Below are positions 4,305-6,560 of a stretch of 6,560 nt of DNA, in pieces. The notes under the pieces were generated by a model. The model was not told the DNA's origin and ran no database searches. It saw only the letters and a list, made by a program, of their open reading frames with translations. The DNA is from an uncultured Synergistia bacterium (GTDB taxonomy: Bacteria > Eremiobacterota > SpSt-956 > JAKJGF01), in contig CALARM010000617.1 of the NCBI GenBank assembly GCA_937888925.1, positions 1 to 6,560 on the forward strand, in the 5' to 3' direction. Position 1 is the first letter of the stretch; the number at the start of each line of letters is the position of its first letter. The translations under genes and the position numbers were made by a program.

Positions 4305-5942
4305 CTAAAAAATCTCCTGCAATCTCTCCATAAACCTTTTATATTTCTCCGGCGATATATATTCTATCCAGCCGCAGTTCCAGCACTCGTAGTAACTGTT
4401 ACCTTTCCCGTCAGTACCTATGCAGGGGTAATCGTCACAGTCAGGACAGGTGTCTCTTTCCTCTTCAGTAACTTCCACCGGCACGGGATATATCAGATCT
4501 TTACCTGTTTCCTCTTTAAAAGACATCTTCTTCACTTCATCATAATAAAATTTACTTTCCAGTTCTTCAGGAAGAATAATCAGGGCATCGAGAAAATTCA
4601 GCATATATAAAGTGTCGTCTCTGTTATATTTCCCGCTTTTGATTATCTCTTTTGCCAGAGATAGTTTTGTTGAATAAAGATGTTTAATATCGTTTTTATC
4701 GATTTCAGAAAGGGCAGGATATATTCTTACCACCATTGCAAAGGGATTGTCGCTTCTTCCGAGTTCTTCCGGTCTGTTCATGACAGGAAATTTAAGTGTT
4801 AATTTATTTCCCTGCTGATTTACTTCATAGCTGTCTGCTGTAAAATGTCCCTTACTGTCTGAAATTATGACAATTGCCGCTGTTTTTTTATGGCATTTAT
4901 CATGGCCCGTGCCGTAAAAGTGATCGATTCTCTCTGACAGATTGTTCTCTTCTCTTTTATTGACCTCAATATATAACATAAAGCTTTCCCTGTTTTTATG
5001 TTTCAGATGGCATTTAACAAGCTTACAGGCAGTATTTTCCCACAGGTCTCTGCCTTTTACGACCCTTTCCAGTTCTTTGTCCTGAAAGGTTATTTTCTTT
5101 GTAAAATCTATTTTCTCATATATATCAGTGAAAAAGAATTCCATAAACTGCGGAAAATACTGTTCAATAAATTCTTCCCATATGCGGTTCTCCGGATTTT
5201 CCTTTTCTTTTTTCTCATGGCCTTCTTTAACAGATACTTTCGTGATTTCAAATCTCTCAGGTTCTTTAGTAGCTTTTTTTTCTGTCTGAATCAGGATTTT
5301 CTTTCTTACTTCCATTAGAATTCTACCGAGTCTGTCCTCACCTTTCCAATCATACCAGCCCCATACCTTATCTTTCCTGGTATGTTCATGAATGATCCTG
5401 TCACCTGTTGAAAGCAACAGTTTTTTTAGCTCTTCATTCTGTGTAAATTTTGCATAGACACCGTTAAACATTACGTCTGATTTGATCTCTTCCCAGTCAG
5501 AACGGTTTTTTATAGATTTGCCGAGCTGTTTGGCTTCATCAGGAGTTTTTGCCTCTCTGATCTTTTCATGATGTTCTTTATCTGTTGCTTTCCATGCCTG
5601 AAAATAATGTTCCACCGTTGGATAAGTCTTTCCGTCTATGTCTATTTCGGAGGGGTAGAAGTTAGAAAATTCCTTATAAGGTTTTGTTTTGTAATCGTAA
5701 AAAAGAATAGCTTCTTTTTCTTTCTTCAGTATTTTTTCTATCTCTATCTCTCTTTCTTTCTCTCCGGCAAGGATTAATTCCTTAAATCTTTCAGGGAGAG
5801 TATCGAAGCCTCCTGATGCAAGTTCAACTGTTTCTATAAAATCCGCTCTTTCTTTGTCGGATATACGAAACATAACATCGGTATTCATAATTCTGCCGGC
5901 TCTTCTGCTGAGAGCCACATACTCGGGCGTTACTCTGAACAT
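4305..5942 (-). CDS. NADAR domain - degenerate Rpn-like nuclease domain - zinc ribbon fusion protein
   Basis: A 545-residue soluble protein. Residues 1-75 are helical and unrecognised. Residues 78-217 are a NADAR (YbiA-like) domain: FSNFYPSEIDIDGKTYPTVE (92-111), HYFQAWKA (112-119, K118 at the conserved A-x-K), VWGWYDWKG (193-201), LGRILMEVR (205-213). NADAR proteins strip ADP-ribose from guanine bases and act as antitoxins to DarT1-type toxins. After a charged linker, residues 252-480 match the Rpn/'cytosolic protein' PD-(D/E)XK group: WEEFIEQYFPQFMEFFF, TFQDKELERVV, YIEV, NPFAMVV, FLDALIILPEELESKF. There the usual V-D-K-L-V reads A-C306-K-L-V and H-I-E-V-Q reads Y-I-E326-V-N, so nuclease activity is doubtful. 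Residues 499-523 are a zinc ribbon (C499, C502, C520, C523; extra C507). Start supported by GAGGAGG (5951-5957). It follows a WYL regulator gene. Confidence 0.88.
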   Translation of the reverse strand: MFRVTPEYVALSRRAGRIMNTDVMFRISDKERADFIETVELASGGFDTLPERFKELILAGEKEREIEIEKILKKEKEAILFYDYKTKPYKEFSNFYPSEIDIDGKTYPTVEHYFQAWKATDKEHHEKIREAKTPDEAKQLGKSIKNRSDWEEIKSDVMFNGVYAKFTQNEELKKLLLSTGDRIIHEHTRKDKVWGWYDWKGEDRLGRILMEVRKKILIQTEKKATKEPERFEITKVSVKEGHEKKEKENPENRIWEEFIEQYFPQFMEFFFTDIYEKIDFTKKITFQDKELERVVKGRDLWENTACKLVKCHLKHKNRESFMLYIEVNKREENNLSERIDHFYGTGHDKCHKKTAAIVIISDSKGHFTADSYEVNQQGNKLTLKFPVMNRPEELGRSDNPFAMVVRIYPALSEIDKNDIKHLYSTKLSLAKEIIKSGKYNRDDTLYMLNFLDALIILPEELESKFYYDEVKKMSFKEETGKDLIYPVPVEVTEEERDTCPDCDDYPCIGTDGKGNSYYECWNCGWIEYISPEKYKRFMERLQEIF

Positions 5943-6111
5943 ATTGATTACCTCCTCGTTATGTCAATTTTTACTATCTTACTCTCATTATACAGAGGAG
6001 GGACTATTATGGTGTAGCTACTGATGAAGCAGGATAAAAAAATCTAAATGAGTGTTAAAACAGTGGAGATTCTGTGAGGTCTATATGAACAGGGCATCGC
6101 ACATCACGCTT
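5943..6111. other. Intergenic region between the WYL regulator and the NADAR-fusion gene
   Basis: 169 bases without a gene. It is the natural place for the promoter and operator of the downstream gene. Beyond the possible -10 listed separately and the strong ribosome site at 5951-5957, I see only weak structure: AGAATCT and AGATT arms far apart, followed by a T-run on the minus strand (about 6039-6075), which might end the WYL transcript. Confidence 0.55.
5987..5992 (-). promoter_or_regulatory. Candidate -10 box for the NADAR-fusion gene
   Basis: A perfect minus-strand TATAAT 45 bases before the start codon would give a leader of about 38 bases. No good -35 lies 16-18 bases upstream, so it may need an activator or may not be used. 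The WYL regulator encoded upstream would be a natural candidate. Confidence 0.4.
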
Positions 6112-6560
6112 CTAATATAAATTTATAATCTTACTTACTTCGTCTTTAATTCTTTCCCTGAGCTCTTCCGGCTCCAGTACCGTTACATGGGAGCCGTATT
6201 TAAGTATCCATGAAACCATATTAAATGGCTTTTTCACTTCAAAAGACACTATTATATAATCTTTCTGTTCTTCTTCAATCTTCTGGCTCCTGTGTTCCTG
6301 TCTGTAAGCAAGTTTTTTTCTCATCTCGTCAGCTTTAAACCCGGTAAATTTCAATCGTACCTTTACAGGTTCCCAGTCTTCATCCGGATGAGACCAGTCC
6401 CACATATGCACGACAGACAGATCCGGATTTGCAGGTAATTCTTCTCTTTCACTTCCTGTTAACTCTGCCGGCTCTCCCTTTATATCTATCTGATTGACGA
6501 CAAAAGTTTTTAACACTTTGTCTTTAAGACAGAAAGCCCTGACATACCATTCATAATCAT
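6112..6560 (-). CDS. WYL-domain transcriptional regulator, C-terminal part (5' end beyond the window)
   Basis: The frame is open to the right edge, giving about 148 C-terminal residues. The first visible residues, DYEWYVRAFCLKDKVLKTF, fit the WYL-domain strand that usually reads 'WYLxAxCxxRxxxRxF', followed by NQIDIKG as the family's 'DRI' strand. The end (VSWILKYGSHVTVLEPEELRERI) is the usual WCX tail of WYL regulators. A GTG at 6516 is an internal codon, not the start, because the domain clearly continues upstream of it. WYL proteins sense nucleic acid or nucleotide ligands and often repress or activate phage-defence operons (BrxR and CapW are examples); a winged-helix DNA-binding domain is expected in the missing N-terminus. 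The NADAR-fusion gene follows 169 bases downstream on the same strand and is its likeliest target. Confidence 0.85.
   Translation of the reverse strand, partial: DYEWYVRAFCLKDKVLKTFVVNQIDIKGEPAELTGSEREELPANPDLSVVHMWDWSHPDEDWEPVKVRLKFTGFKADEMRKKLAYRQEHRSQKIEEEQKDYIIVSFEVKKPFNMVSWILKYGSHVTVLEPEELRERIKDEVSKIINLY

Noticed and set aside
4998..5318. A 106-codon plus-strand open frame rich in Phe
   Set aside because: It is antisense to the NADAR-fusion gene; the Phe runs are complements of Lys/Glu codons.
2478..5942. Two neighbouring proteins of exactly 545 residues as a duplication
   Set aside because: Their sequences and domain orders share no resemblance; the equal length is coincidence.
5995..6017. 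A plus-strand GAGGAGGG followed by ATG GTG TAG
   Set aside because: A good ribosome site, but the frame ends after two codons and no continuation in another frame looks like a protein.

Overview
Every gene I can support in this window lies on the minus strand, so the block reads from the right edge to the left. The DNA is AT-rich, with strong purine-rich Shine-Dalgarno sites (GGAGG or GAGGGGTG type) and small accessory genes: toxin-antitoxin parts, a REP-associated transposase, ADP-ribose hydrolase folds, nuclease folds and a WYL regulator. This is a bacterial accessory or defence-type island. Nothing here is a reliable taxonomic marker. An anaerobic or uncultivated bacterial lineage is a guess from the style of the GTAG-REP elements only.

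Layout in transcription order: (1) 6560-6112, the C-terminal part of a WYL-domain transcriptional regulator, cut by the window edge. (2) 5942-4305, a 545-residue protein with three recognisable modules: a NADAR domain (hydrolase of ADP-ribosylated guanine), an Rpn/'cytosolic protein' nuclease-like domain whose usual catalytic Asp and Gln are replaced, and a C-terminal zinc ribbon. (3) 4115-2478, a 545-residue PD-(D/E)XK (DUF91/NucS-like) protein with an intact D...ExK core, in markedly more AT-rich DNA. (4) 2467-2268, three GTAG-headed REP hairpins. (5) 2245-1658, a REP-associated tyrosine transposase (RAYT) that carries a fourth copy of the REP in frame within its own coding sequence. (6) 1614-1084, a macrodomain protein with Cys in place of the MacroD/YmdB catalytic Asp. 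(7) 975-733 and 723-364, a ribbon-helix-helix-type antitoxin and a MazF/PemK endoribonuclease, coupled, behind a promoter that overlaps a three-box operator. (8) 211-1, the start of a YgiT-type zinc-finger protein with no toxin partner beside it.

How the parts may fit together is inference. The most interesting block is WYL regulator -> NADAR/Rpn-like/zinc-ribbon fusion -> PD-(D/E)XK protein. It has the gene order of WYL-controlled defence modules (BrxR/CapW style), but the effector architecture is not one I recognise. Two different ADP-ribose-handling folds (NADAR and macrodomain) occur within 5 kb, yet no ADP-ribosyltransferase is visible here. The RAYT/REP cassette separates the macrodomain gene from the nuclease genes and may be a later arrival. 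The MazF module has its own promoter and looks independent.

No intergenic stretch exceeds 300 bases. The four longest are 212-363, 2246-2477 (REP array), 4116-4304 and 5943-6111. No tRNA, rRNA or CRISPR array was seen.
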